Shown: positions 43,602 to 52,584 of the stretch, in pieces | Numbering within the stretch: position 1 is the stretch's first letter | How the letters are laid out: every line of letters starts with the position of its first letter | Assembly (NCBI RefSeq): GCF_021117275.1 | Contig: NZ_CP088245.1 | Location: 4,005,501-4,069,500, forward strand | Length of the DNA stretch: 64,000 nt | DNA from: Metabacillus sp. B2-18 | Lineage (GTDB): Bacteria; Bacillota; Bacilli; Bacillales; Bacillaceae | Reading direction: 5' to 3' | Notes under the pieces: model-generated | Told to the model about the DNA's origin: nothing | The model's input: the letters and a program-made list of their open reading frames with translations, nothing else | Databases searched by the model: none | Program-made: the position numbers and the translations under genes

Positions 43602-43614
43602 CGACAAAGCCTCT
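43591..43614 (+). terminator. Terminator of the hpaB-type gene
   Basis: AGAGGCTT-AACGACA-AAGCCTCT hairpin across the stop codon, then a short T-rich tail. Confidence 0.65.
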
Positions 43615-43863
43615 TTACATTTCACCTACCCAATGTCCAATTTTACCTGCGAGCTCACCAGCAGTATCAGATTCCACTCTTTTCGATAAAGATGATTGAA
43701 GGCGGAGACTAAGTTCTTCTCTTCCCTCTTCATAGCTAACAGTCGTAGACCACTCAATTTCCGGGATGGCAATCATACTGAATTCTTGTTTTTTATTTTC
43801 ATAAATATAAACGTTTGTTATGAATTCTTCTCCGTTTTTCACATTTGCTTTTCTAATTTTCAC
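43615..43863 (-). CDS. yueH: YueH
   Basis: 82 aa, the same length as B. subtilis YueH and in the same order (yueH, yueG, yueF). Small soluble protein with FSMIAIPEIEWSTTVSYEEGREEL. Function unknown. Confidence 0.82.
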   Translation of the reverse strand: MKIRKANVKNGEEFITNVYIYENKKQEFSMIAIPEIEWSTTVSYEEGREELSLRLQSSLSKRVESDTAGELAGKIGHWVGEM

Positions 43864-43946
43864 TATTCTTCATCCTTTCAGTAGTCTCTGACATTATTAT
43901 AATTCATGTTTCTTTCAATTTCAGCATTCTCTACCCAAACAACAAA

Positions 43947-43984
43947 CAAAAGAACTGATTTAGCAGGAACCTAAATCAGTTCTA
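43947..43984 (-). terminator. yueG terminator
   Basis: AGAACTGATTTAG/CTAAATCAGTTCT hairpin and TTTTG on the minus strand. Confidence 0.82.
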
Positions 43985-44008
43985 GTAGATGATAACTCTT
44001 AATACAAC

Positions 44009-44230
44009 TTAAAAGTTAAAAATGCTTGGTTGATCCACAATATCACTATCTTCAAAATTTGTGATATTAAACACATTTTCAATTTCGATATAATCCCCTG
44101 TATTTAATGCCCCTGCACCAACAGATGACTCACTTTGACTTTTAGGTGACAGGCTAAACGTATCACCTACTTTAAAAACAGCTGCATCATTTATCCTATT
44201 AAGATTGATAGGTCCAACCAATGCCGGCAT
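44009..44230 (-). CDS. yueG: YueG, GerPA/GerPF-family spore protein
   Basis: 73 aa: MPALVGPINLNRINDAAVFKVGDTF is the GerPF-type N-terminus, and VGAGALNTGDYIEIENVFN follows. GerP-like proteins affect passage of germinants through the spore coat. Start ATG after AAGGAGGAAGGATATGCC-type site. Indicates a spore former. Confidence 0.86.
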   Translation of the reverse strand: MPALVGPINLNRINDAAVFKVGDTFSLSPKSQSESSVGAGALNTGDYIEIENVFNITNFEDSDIVDQPSIFNF

Positions 44231-44312
44231 ATCCTTCCTCCTTGTAACATAAATGTAAAATTAATTGTTCAACATTATATGAAAAAGAGGAAAAAAGGGT
44301 TCTCGCCGAGCT

Positions 44313-45422
44313 TTATACTTCAGCATTCTTTAGCTCTTCTTTATATTTAGATCTTAATTTGATTAATCGAATAACATTTAAAACAACAGCTTTTAACACG
44401 GCATACGTTGGAACAGCAAGAATCATCCCAATGATTCCTCCAAAGCTTCCAGCTCCTATTAAAAGTAAAATAATTGTTAAAGGATGTGTGTTCAAACGTT
44501 TCCCGATAATTAACGGAGAAAGGAAATTCCCATCAAGCTGCTGAACAATCGTTACAACTAAAGCAGCAAGCAATGCTTTTGTCGGCGAATCTAATAAAGC
44601 AATAATGACGGCAGGAGCAGCACCGATAAACGGCCCCAAATAAGGAATTATATTAGCTACCGCGACAACAATTCCAAGAACAAGTGCATAATCAAGTCCT
44701 ATTATAGTGTATCCTATGAAGCATCCAATCCCGACAGCAATGGACACAATTAACTGTCCTTGTATGTAAGCTGCTAACGTTTCATATAAATCTTGTAAAA
44801 TCTTCAATCCTTCATGACGATATGTTGATGGTAAAACCTTTACTGCCGTAGAAGGGAGCTTATGACCATCTTTTAACATGTAAAAAAGAATAAATGGAAC
44901 TGTAATAATCGTTAAGGTAATGTTTGTTACAACACCAAGCACAGCTGTGAAGCTTGTTGTAATATTTTCCGGCAGGCTCTTCGCATAACCAGTCAATGTA
45001 TCTTCAATTTGCTTAAATGACACATAATCCTGCTCCATGACCCATGTAAACCAGTGAGTTTGAGACATATTAATAATAAATTGTGTAAACTCGTTTACGT
45101 ATGAAGGGAAATTATTCACTAAATCTGTTATTTGTTCTGTAACAATCGGTCCAATAAATAAAACAATCCCTGTAACGACGCCAATAAATACAATATATGG
45201 AATCAGGATAGCCAGCGTACGAGGAACCTTTCCTTTTTCAAGTAACTTCACTAATGGATTAAAAATGAAGAATAGAATTCCCGCAATAAGAATTGGGAAA
45301 AACAAAGTTGATGCAAAAACAATTATGGGTTCAAACAAAAAGGAAACCCTTGTTCCTACAAAAACAATTAATAACATTAATAAAATTTGCAATGTCCAAA
45401 AATGAACTTTTGATCTTAACAC
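44313..45422 (-). CDS. yueF: YueF, AI-2E family transporter
   Basis: 369 aa with about eight membrane helices, PF01594 type: long central loop (VNNFPSYVNEFTQFI) and the conserved IPYLGPFIGAAPAVIIALL with GNFLSPLIIGKRLNTHPLTIILLLIGAGS. Members export or take up small solutes; the substrate of YueF is not known. Start GTG 45422 behind GGAGGAAGTAGA. Confidence 0.9.
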   Translation of the reverse strand: MLRSKVHFWTLQILLMLLIVFVGTRVSFLFEPIIVFASTLFFPILIAGILFFIFNPLVKLLEKGKVPRTLAILIPYIVFIGVVTGIVLFIGPIVTEQITDLVNNFPSYVNEFTQFIINMSQTHWFTWVMEQDYVSFKQIEDTLTGYAKSLPENITTSFTAVLGVVTNITLTIITVPFILFYMLKDGHKLPSTAVKVLPSTYRHEGLKILQDLYETLAAYIQGQLIVSIAVGIGCFIGYTIIGLDYALVLGIVVAVANIIPYLGPFIGAAPAVIIALLDSPTKALLAALVVTIVQQLDGNFLSPLIIGKRLNTHPLTIILLLIGAGSFGGIIGMILAVPTYAVLKAVVLNVIRLIKLRSKYKEELKNAEV

Positions 45423-45634
45423 TCTACTTCCTCCAGTTTCTATAGACCTTATCTATTTTTCAGTATAGTCATCTATATCCTTCCTTAAGCAACTTAAACA
45501 TTTGTATCTAACAGTATATACGACTATTCCTCGAAATTGTTTCAAAATAATTCAAATTTTCATATACTACAAATGTACATGATTTACTAGATCTTTACCA
45601 ATCTTTTCTTTGACGTAAACAGCTTAACCTAAAG

Positions 45635-45664
45635 AAAGCCAGCCCTGTTGTCGGACTGACTTTA
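45635..45664 (-). terminator. Terminator of the CorC-family gene
   Basis: AAAGTCAGTCC/GGGCTGGCTTT hairpin and CTTTA on the minus strand, just after the stop at 45674. Confidence 0.75.
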
Positions 45665-45673
45665 GTGTTGAAA

Positions 45674-47023
45674 TTATTCTTCAGCTTCCAATAATTGAAG
45701 TGTTTTTTCTTTTATTTCATGTTGAGAAGCCATTTGGATTTCTACAGAACGAATCAGGTGACCTTCCGTATCTAGAATATGAAATTCAAATCCTTCATAC
45801 AGTATTTTATCTCCCTGCTTACTTTCCATGTTCTGAGTCAGAATCCATCCTCCAAGAGTATCAATATCTTCATCATCAATACTTAAGCCTAACATATTAT
45901 TAATTTCGTAGATTAGCACCTTTCCATCGACAACAAAATGTTTTTCTCCACGCTTCTGAATGTCAGGAACCTCATCCTGATCAAACTCATCACGTATATC
46001 TCCAACAATTTCTTCAATGATATCTTCAACCGTCACAAGGCCAGCTGTTCCGCCATATTCATCCATTAAAATTGCCATATGAACTCGTTCCTTTTGCATT
46101 TTGATCAAGAGATCGTGAATTGGGATCGATTCAATCACTTGAATGACCGGACGAATATATTTTTGAATGAGCGTATTTTTTCGGCCTTCAGGTGTTAAAT
46201 AGTATAAATCAGTAAAGATTTCTTTAATATTTACCATTCCAAGAATATGATCTTTATCCCCGTTTACTACTGGGTATCGAGTAAACTTCTCGTTTCTCAT
46301 AATATCAAGATTTTCCTGAAAAGACTTCTCTACTGATGTTGTTACGATTTCAGTTCTAGGAACCATAATTTCCTTTGCAATTCGATCGTCAAACTCAAAT
46401 ATTCGATTCACATATTTGAACTCAGATTGATTGATTTCACCACTCTTATAGCTTTCAGAAAGAATAATTCTTAGCTCTTCTTCTGTATGAGCAATTTCAT
46501 GTTCTGATGCTGGCTTAAGTCCAAACATTCGAACAAGTAAATTTGCAGAACCATTTAATATCCAAATAAACGGAAACATGACTCGGTAGAAAAAAATCAA
46601 AGGTCTCGCAAAGAGCAATGTAATAAATTCAGCCTTTTGAATGGCCATCGTTTTTGGAGCCAATTCACCTATTACAACATGCAAGTAGGTAATCACTAAA
46701 AAGGCAATAACGAATGTTAATACACTTATAATTGATTCATTCAGATGAAAACTGACTAGAAGAGGGTGTAGGATACTTTCCATCGTTGGTTCACCAAGCC
46801 ACCCAAGACCCAGAGCAGTTATCGTAATACCTAATTGACAAGCAGACAAATACTCATCAAGGTTAGATGTTACCTTCTTTGCTGCAAGTGCTGACTTATT
46901 TCCTTCTGCTATAAGCTGGTCAATTCGTGAGCTTCTTAGTTTCACGATCGCAAATTCCGATGCCACGAAAAATGCGGTAATTGCAATTAAAATCGCAACA
47001 ATAATCAGGTTAACTATATCCAA
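45674..47023 (-). CDS. yugS: CNNM-CBS-CorC/HlyC family membrane protein (YugS-like)
   Basis: 449 aa. N-terminal DUF21/CNNM domain with four helices (residues 1-195), two CBS domains (about 215-335; VPRTEIVTTSV, VHMAILMDEYGGTAGLVTVEDIIEEIVGDI) and the C-terminal CorC_HlyC domain. Members export Mg2+ or related ions. In B. subtilis yugS lies next to yugP; here the pair yugS-yugP is found together 44 kb from the other yugP. Start TTG 47023 has no visible ribosome site. Confidence 0.88.
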   Translation of the reverse strand: MDIVNLIIVAILIAITAFFVASEFAIVKLRSSRIDQLIAEGNKSALAAKKVTSNLDEYLSACQLGITITALGLGWLGEPTMESILHPLLVSFHLNESIISVLTFVIAFLVITYLHVVIGELAPKTMAIQKAEFITLLFARPLIFFYRVMFPFIWILNGSANLLVRMFGLKPASEHEIAHTEEELRIILSESYKSGEINQSEFKYVNRIFEFDDRIAKEIMVPRTEIVTTSVEKSFQENLDIMRNEKFTRYPVVNGDKDHILGMVNIKEIFTDLYYLTPEGRKNTLIQKYIRPVIQVIESIPIHDLLIKMQKERVHMAILMDEYGGTAGLVTVEDIIEEIVGDIRDEFDQDEVPDIQKRGEKHFVVDGKVLIYEINNMLGLSIDDEDIDTLGGWILTQNMESKQGDKILYEGFEFHILDTEGHLIRSVEIQMASQHEIKEKTLQLLEAEE

Positions 47024-47128
47024 AATAAGGAACTGCTCAGGTCGTGTTAATAGTATCTATCAAACTATTACACTTTTGAAAATAGACAGTTCCTTTCACC
47101 TCCTAAATTAAGAAAATTTAAACGAATA

Positions 47129-47812
47129 TTATTCTTCGTCACCTTGTACAAAGATCATAACGAACTTTAGTAATTCAAATAATGCCATTAATGCTCCAGC
47201 TACATATGTTAATGCAGCAGCACCTAACACCTTATTAACGCCATGTTCTTCATTATTAGAAATAATTCCTTCCGAAACCATTAATTTCTTTGCTCTCGAG
47301 CTTGCGTTAAACTCTACAGGTAAAGTGATAAGCTGAAACGCTACAGCAAATGAAAACAAAATGATTCCTAAACCAATTAAGTTAAGTTGGCCTAACAAGA
47401 ATCCGCCTATTAATAAAAATGGGGCAACACCAGATGTTAGATTTACAACTGGAAACATTTTATGACGAAGCACTAAAGCACCGTATGATTGCTGATGCTG
47501 AATGGCATGCCCAACCTCATGAGCAGCAACTGAAACTGAAGCAATTGAATGTCCGTAATATACCGGTTCTGATAACCGAACAACTCGAGAAAGTGGATCA
47601 TAGTGATCTGTTAACGTTCCTCTAACTGGCTCTACCTTAACTTGATATAGACCATTTTGATCTAAAATATGTCTCGCTACCTCAGCACCCGTTTTATGTG
47701 ATGAAACAGCCACATCTGACCACTTCTTAAAATTACTCTTTACTTTAAATTGAGCCCATATTGATAAGCCTAATGCTGCAAAAATTAAAAAATCCATTGG
47801 GTGGAAAAACAT
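47129..47812 (-). CDS. yugP: YugP-family membrane zinc metalloprotease (copy 2)
   Basis: 227 aa, HEVGH at 98-102, the same layout as the copy at 2997-3680 and similar over the full length (for example SYGALVLRHKMFPVVN versus AYGALVLRHKMFPIVN; PVEFNASSRAKKLMVSEG versus PVEFNASSRAKRLMLSEG). Neighbours are the CorC-family gene and a MerR regulator. One copy likely arose by duplication; which one is the direct counterpart of B. subtilis yugP cannot be settled here. Confidence 0.88.
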   Translation of the reverse strand: MFFHPMDFLIFAALGLSIWAQFKVKSNFKKWSDVAVSSHKTGAEVARHILDQNGLYQVKVEPVRGTLTDHYDPLSRVVRLSEPVYYGHSIASVSVAAHEVGHAIQHQQSYGALVLRHKMFPVVNLTSGVAPFLLIGGFLLGQLNLIGLGIILFSFAVAFQLITLPVEFNASSRAKKLMVSEGIISNNEEHGVNKVLGAAALTYVAGALMALFELLKFVMIFVQGDEE

Positions 47813-47862
47813 TTGTTTCCGCTCCTCCTTTTCATATCTAAACGTTTTTGTGCACTTTTAAA

Positions 47863-48288
47863 CTATTGTAATAGCAAATGCAATGTCTTCAGTAAAGCCT
47901 TGCTTTGTGAAGAGATTTGATTAGAAATCTCCATTTGAGAATCTTCATTTAGTTTATCAAAAATTGATTTGAGTTCTTTGATTTCTTGTTCCAGCTGCTT
48001 CATATGAGAAGCCAGAATTTCAGCATGTTTTAAGCACTGCTTTTGCTTTTCATCACATTGTTTATCCAGCCTCTTAAGCTCCAAACGTTCCTTTATATCT
48101 TTTAAACTCATGTGAAGTTCTTTGCACGCTTCGATAAAACGGATATCCTCAATTGCCTTTTCTGAATATAAACGATATTTAGATTCTGAAATGGTTTCAA
48201 CATTCAAAAGACCAATTTGAGTATAATAATCAATCGTTCTTTTTGAGACATTTGCTTCCTTTGCTAATTCACCGATTTTATACAGCAA
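47863..48288 (-). CDS. MerR-family regulator
   Basis: 141 aa. N-terminal MerR HTH (YKIGELAKEANVSKRTIDYYTQIGLL), then a coiled-coil dimerisation helix (about 85-120) with three Cys (QCDEKQKQCLKH) that could bind a metal or sense redox state. It is 50 bases upstream of yugP copy 2 and probably controls the yugP-yugS group; this is inferred from position. Confidence 0.85.
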   Translation of the reverse strand: MLYKIGELAKEANVSKRTIDYYTQIGLLNVETISESKYRLYSEKAIEDIRFIEACKELHMSLKDIKERLELKRLDKQCDEKQKQCLKHAEILASHMKQLEQEIKELKSIFDKLNEDSQMEISNQISSQSKALLKTLHLLLQ

Positions 48289-48447
48289 AACCCCATCTTA
48301 TCACCTCGTACAATTGATACAAATATCTTATCTTCTCCAAACCGTACAGTCAAACGTTATACTTGTTATTTTAATCTTTATTTATAGAGTGTATTAGATA
48401 TGTCATCTTTTTTGGTTTGCATTATGTAAATGGTTATTTAATCATAG

Positions 48448-48478
48448 AAAAAAACAGACCAGTTTAGGTCTGCTTTTC
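48448..48478 (-). terminator. yuzF terminator
   Basis: GCAGACC-TAAACT-GGTCTGT hairpin and TTTTTTTC on the minus strand. Confidence 0.82.
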
Positions 48479-48483
48479 AATCA

Positions 48484-48723
48484 TCAGTCAGGCATAACTG
48501 ACACGATTTGTTGACATCGAACAAAGAATGTTGAATCTCCCACTCTTACGACAACGTGGTCTGGTTTGACATCCATTACTTTTCCTCTTAAGCTGTCACG
48601 AGTTGTTTGGATTACAGCAAACTTACCTACAAGAGTTTGCAATGTCTGATAAACATAAGGCTCAACAAGAGTAACCATTTCTGGGCCACCATGACTATGC
48701 ATTTGATTATTAGGATAATTCAT
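48484..48723 (-). CDS. yuzF: YuzF, DUF2642 protein
   Basis: 79 aa from ATG 48723 (GGAGGGAG upstream). Small beta protein with VYQTLQTLVGKFAVIQTTRD and VVRVGDSTFFVRCQQIVSV. Function unknown; length and place agree with B. subtilis YuzF, beside yueE. Confidence 0.8.
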   Translation of the reverse strand: MNYPNNQMHSHGGPEMVTLVEPYVYQTLQTLVGKFAVIQTTRDSLRGKVMDVKPDHVVVRVGDSTFFVRCQQIVSVMPD

Positions 48724-48790
48724 TATGAAGGCTCCCTCCCTTATTTTCATTTACACTATATGAGGGGAGCTAGGCCAATGTCACAAACAT

Positions 48791-49321
48791 TTAAACTGTT
48801 TTGCGATACTCTGTCAAAAAATGCTCAATATCTTGATCAAGTCGTTCTATTTGTTTTATGGCATCTTCGTAGCTAATTTTTCTGTAGTGGTGTTTGCCAA
48901 AAGGTTCCTCATCCATTTCATCCGCTTTTCGGACAATGCGTTGTAATGTGTTTTTATCTATTGAGTTTTCCGGTAAATAAGAGTCTGTATGAAGTAAAAT
49001 AGCAAGAGCAACTTCTTTAGCGTATTTGCGGTCTTCACCGAGTCTAATTAAAAGCTTATGTGCTCGTTCTGCTCCTTTAATGGCATGAATGTCATTTTTT
49101 CGATATGCTTCATAGTCCCATTCTCCATTTGTGTACCATTCATAGTGTCCGATGTCATGAAGCAATCCTGCCTTAGCTGCTATGTCGGGATTTACATCAT
49201 GCTTAATGGCGAGCTGCACAGCATATTGGGCAACAGTAATCGCATGTGAAACTCCGGAACGATTCAAATATTTTTGTGCTATAGGATGTGTAAAAACATC
49301 GGTGATACTTACTCGTCGCAT
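48791..49321 (-). CDS. yueE: YueE, HD-domain phosphohydrolase
   Basis: 176 aa. HD metal-binding motifs: His in GVSHAITVAQYA, AGLLHDIGHYEW (HD), IHAIKGAE, and ILLHTDS. Probably hydrolyses phosphate esters or nucleotides in the cytoplasm; the substrate is unknown. Confidence 0.87.
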   Translation of the reverse strand: MRRVSITDVFTHPIAQKYLNRSGVSHAITVAQYAVQLAIKHDVNPDIAAKAGLLHDIGHYEWYTNGEWDYEAYRKNDIHAIKGAERAHKLLIRLGEDRKYAKEVALAILLHTDSYLPENSIDKNTLQRIVRKADEMDEEPFGKHHYRKISYEDAIKQIERLDQDIEHFLTEYRKTV

Positions 49322-49497
49322 GGTAATCCTCCTTCAATAATATTCAGAATAATCTAACATATATATGTTATCCCTTCAAGTAAAAGGGGAGTTTTTCTTA
49401 CAAGTTTCTTATTATACTTTAGTGATGTTCTTATATTTATATGATAAAAAGATGGAATTGGAACGTTTATTTCCATACTTTTCCCTTCCAACAGAAA

Positions 49498-49521
49498 AGG
49501 AAACTATTAAAATAGTTTCCT
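49498..49521 (-). terminator. Terminator of the SDR-kinase fusion gene
   Basis: AGGAAACTATT/AATAGTTTCCT palindrome followed by TTTTC on the minus strand, overlapping the stop at 49520. Confidence 0.7.
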
Positions 49522-51055
49522 AAGACTTGATTGGGATATTAATTTTAAATGTAGTGGAATGCTTATTCGATTGGACATCAATCGAACCTCCATATTGATC
49601 AACCACCTTTTTAATGATTCCTAATCCATCCCCTCTTGCAACCCCCCGTTTCTCAGGTTTTGTGGAAAAGCCTGCTTGGAAGATTTTACTGAGGTGGTTT
49701 TTAGGAATTTCAGGACCAATGTTCTCCACTTTAAATATGTATGTTGAAGGTGTTTCTCTTGCTTCTATATTGATAAACCTTTCTGATTCTGTACCGAGCA
49801 GTGTTGCGTCAAATGCATTATCTATTAAATTGGAAAGAACTTTTATCAAATCAATAGAATTCATCTTTTTGAAGCTATTATGAGGATCTATATGTATATG
49901 CATATCAACCTTATCGTTTTGAGCTCTTACCCACTTTGATTGTAGCAAAATGAAAAGAGCAGGGTGATTAACTTTAACAGGCAATTCAAGCATTTCCACT
50001 TCTGCAGTTAAAGAATTCACATATTCAAACGCCCGATCCTCTCTACCGATCTTTAATAATCCCTGAATTACTTGAATATGATTAATAAAGTCATGCCGAA
50101 TAGAACGCATTGTATGTAACATAGATTGAAATTCAACCTGATACGTTACTTCTGCATCTCCAACTTGTGATCTTTCTTCTTTTTGATAACAATATTGAAA
50201 AGTTATGAATATAGCAAAAGTAAATAAAACAAACAGACCACAAAAAATAAGATAAGGGATACTATTTTGTAACGCCTCTTTTTTCATAGCTTCTACGGTC
50301 TCGATGTTGGAATCAAGTACTCTTCCATTATCTAGGGGGCCCTTCAATAAGTTATATAATGTTTTAGCAACAAATGATGTTGATCTAAGCATCCCTTTTT
50401 CATGAAAATACTTGAATTGTTCGAGCGAAGAAAAATGTTCTTCTTCTGCTTGTCTAATAGTTGTTTGCATTTCTGTATCCATAATTCCTGGTGAAAATGC
50501 AATAGTTGTCATATTTGCTTTTGCTTCTATAAACTCAGCACCAACTGTTTGAGTGTACATATTTAATCCTGCTTTTGTACTACAATAGAAACTCCAACCT
50601 GGAATTGGCCGATTTGCAGCTCCAGATGTAATATTGACGATAATTGTATGTACTGAGTATTTCTCCGCTTCTTTTATTATTTCTTCACTCATTAACATTG
50701 GAGCAAGCAAATTTACATTCACGTGTGAAATAATAGCATGTTCATTTGCATGCCCCCCCTTTTTAATAGGATTAATAGTGCCTGCATTATTTACTAATGT
50801 AATTTTTTCGGCTGCTTTAAAGTTAATTGACGACAACACCCTTTCAATCCCACTTAAAACAAGAGATGTGTCAGATAAGTCGCATGCTTCAAAACGTATT
50901 GTAGATTCTCTTTGTTCAGCTACTTGCTGAAGAGAGGAATTTATTGATCGTGATAAACAAATAACTGTATGATCCTTTTGTAGTATTTCTTCTACAAATG
51001 CTTCACCTAAACCTCTCGATGCCCCTGTAACGATGTAATAGTGCACAAGTTTCAC
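49520..51055 (-). CDS. Fusion of YueD-type SDR reductase with a Spo0B-type sensor histidine kinase
   Basis: One open frame of 511 aa. Residues 1-250 are a short-chain dehydrogenase like YueD (benzil/sepiapterin reductase): TGASRGLG (10-17), NNAG (89-92), Ser-Tyr-Lys active site with Y157 and K161 in FYCSTKAG. Residues 266-289 are a membrane helix. Residues 305-345 form a Spo0B-type phospho-acceptor hairpin with His321 in SIRHDFINHIQVI, and 390-511 an HATPase domain (VLSNLIDNAFDA, GDGLGIIKKVV). B. subtilis YueD is the reductase alone (243 aa). An ATG at 50285-50287 (Met257) could start the kinase alone, but has no clear ribosome site. With one membrane helix the two halves would lie on opposite sides unless they are separated. 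Confidence 0.85.
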   Translation of the reverse strand: MKLVHYYIVTGASRGLGEAFVEEILQKDHTVICLSRSINSSLQQVAEQRESTIRFEACDLSDTSLVLSGIERVLSSINFKAAEKITLVNNAGTINPIKKGGHANEHAIISHVNVNLLAPMLMSEEIIKEAEKYSVHTIIVNITSGAANRPIPGWSFYCSTKAGLNMYTQTVGAEFIEAKANMTTIAFSPGIMDTEMQTTIRQAEEEHFSSLEQFKYFHEKGMLRSTSFVAKTLYNLLKGPLDNGRVLDSNIETVEAMKKEALQNSIPYLIFCGLFVLFTFAIFITFQYCYQKEERSQVGDAEVTYQVEFQSMLHTMRSIRHDFINHIQVIQGLLKIGREDRAFEYVNSLTAEVEMLELPVKVNHPALFILLQSKWVRAQNDKVDMHIHIDPHNSFKKMNSIDLIKVLSNLIDNAFDATLLGTESERFINIEARETPSTYIFKVENIGPEIPKNHLSKIFQAGFSTKPEKRGVARGDGLGIIKKVVDQYGGSIDVQSNKHSTTFKINIPIKS

Positions 51056-51226
51056 TCCTTTTTCATACGTTCATTACAATTATATCCATCCCTGTTTACC
51101 TTAGCCATTCTTATTCATCAGAATATCTCGACAACACTCACAAATGACCTTTGACAAACATGTACCATAATACTACTCTTAAATCAGAATATACATATAT
51201 AAATTGTTAACTAAAGTAGGGATAAA

Positions 51227-52459
51227 ATGACGGGAAGTTCTTACGATCCATTTAAATACCATTTTGAAAGATTAGAGGATGTAGCGGAAAAAATAAGTGA
51301 AGTGCTTCAATGTCCAATTACCATTGAAGATGTTAATCATAGATTATTAGCTTACAGTACACATGACGACCAAACAGATCAAGCCCGAATATCCACCATT
51401 ATCGGTAGACGTGTTCCTGAAAAAGTGATTAACAGCCTTTGGAAAGATGGGACAATCCCTAAGCTATTAAAAACAGATGAACCAATTAGAGTGAAAACCA
51501 TTGATGAGGTAGGTCTTGGAAATCGAATTGCCATCTCTATTTGGAAAAATGATGAAGTACTAGGATTTATATGGGCATTGGAAATAGAAAAACATCTTCA
51601 AGAATCTGATTTACTCCTATTAAAAAAAGCTGCACAAGCCGTAAAAAACAAAATGCTAAATCTTCAGGTGCGAAAAAACAAAAAAATAGAAAGAAATCAG
51701 GAATTCTTTTGGAAGCTCTTAACTGGTCATATATCAACTGAAGACGAAATTACAGATGGCCTATATGAATTAAACTTACAGCTACCACCTCCTTTTTCGG
51801 TTGTTATCTTTAAGTTCCCACAAGAGTTAAATGATGAAGCTGAAAAAAAGCTAACATACTTATTGCAAACAACTCAGCAAGTGAATATTTTGCTTTTCAC
51901 AATTGATTTTGATGAGCTTATTATTTTATTATCAGGAAAAAGTGACACAGCTTTAACAGATATTAAGCAATTTACTATATCTACTCTTAGCCAACTACAT
52001 GAGAGATATTCCTACAAAGACGTTACAGCGAGTATTGGAGGAATCTTTACCGATTCAACTTTTATTGAAAAAAGCTACAAAGAGGCACTTGCAGTTCTCG
52101 CATTAAAAAAGCGATTTCCAAGTGAAACAATCGACTTAAATAGTTTTTCAGAACTAGGTTTTTATCAATATTTAGATATTTTATATGAACAACGAAAACA
52201 AACCGGTTATATTCATTACCCTCTCTATAAATTAAAGGAATACGACAAACAGCATAGTACAGACCTTGTTCGAACACTTGAAGTGTTTCTTGATCACGAC
52301 AGTAATGTTCATGAAGCTTCCAAAGCATTGAATATTCATATCAACACATTGAACTATCGATTAAAAAGAATTTCCGAAATAGCTGAACTAAACTTAAAAA
52401 ACATGAATCAAAAAATTACAATTTACTTAAATTTAAAGCTTGATCGAATGTCTTTGTGA
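51227..52459 (+). CDS. adeR: AdeR, PucR/CdaR-type activator of alanine dehydrogenase
   Basis: 410 aa. N-terminal sensory part (residues about 1-150), GGDEF-like middle, and C-terminal PucR helix-turn-helix (VHEASKALNIHINTLNYRLKRISEIA at about 368-393). Directly upstream of ald, as in B. subtilis where AdeR activates ald in response to alanine. Divergent from the yueD fusion. Confidence 0.88.
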   Translation: MTGSSYDPFKYHFERLEDVAEKISEVLQCPITIEDVNHRLLAYSTHDDQTDQARISTIIGRRVPEKVINSLWKDGTIPKLLKTDEPIRVKTIDEVGLGNRIAISIWKNDEVLGFIWALEIEKHLQESDLLLLKKAAQAVKNKMLNLQVRKNKKIERNQEFFWKLLTGHISTEDEITDGLYELNLQLPPPFSVVIFKFPQELNDEAEKKLTYLLQTTQQVNILLFTIDFDELIILLSGKSDTALTDIKQFTISTLSQLHERYSYKDVTASIGGIFTDSTFIEKSYKEALAVLALKKRFPSETIDLNSFSELGFYQYLDILYEQRKQTGYIHYPLYKLKEYDKQHSTDLVRTLEVFLDHDSNVHEASKALNIHINTLNYRLKRISEIAELNLKNMNQKITIYLNLKLDRMSL

Positions 52460-52584
52460 TTTTTCACAAAAAGGCGCAAAACCTTTCTCATTTTTAAACA
52501 AAGATATTTAACTGAATTTTATTTATACTTGCGTTAATAAATAGAAACTTTTAAATATTGGCTTTTAAAGGAGGAAGGTTTTTT

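Noticed and set aside
47024..47110. 20-codon leader (GTG after AGGAG, 47107-47042) ahead of the CorC-family gene
   Set aside because: The GTG is too close to the ribosome site and the peptide shows no regulatory codons. The ribosome-like AGGAGGTGAAAGG remains unexplained.
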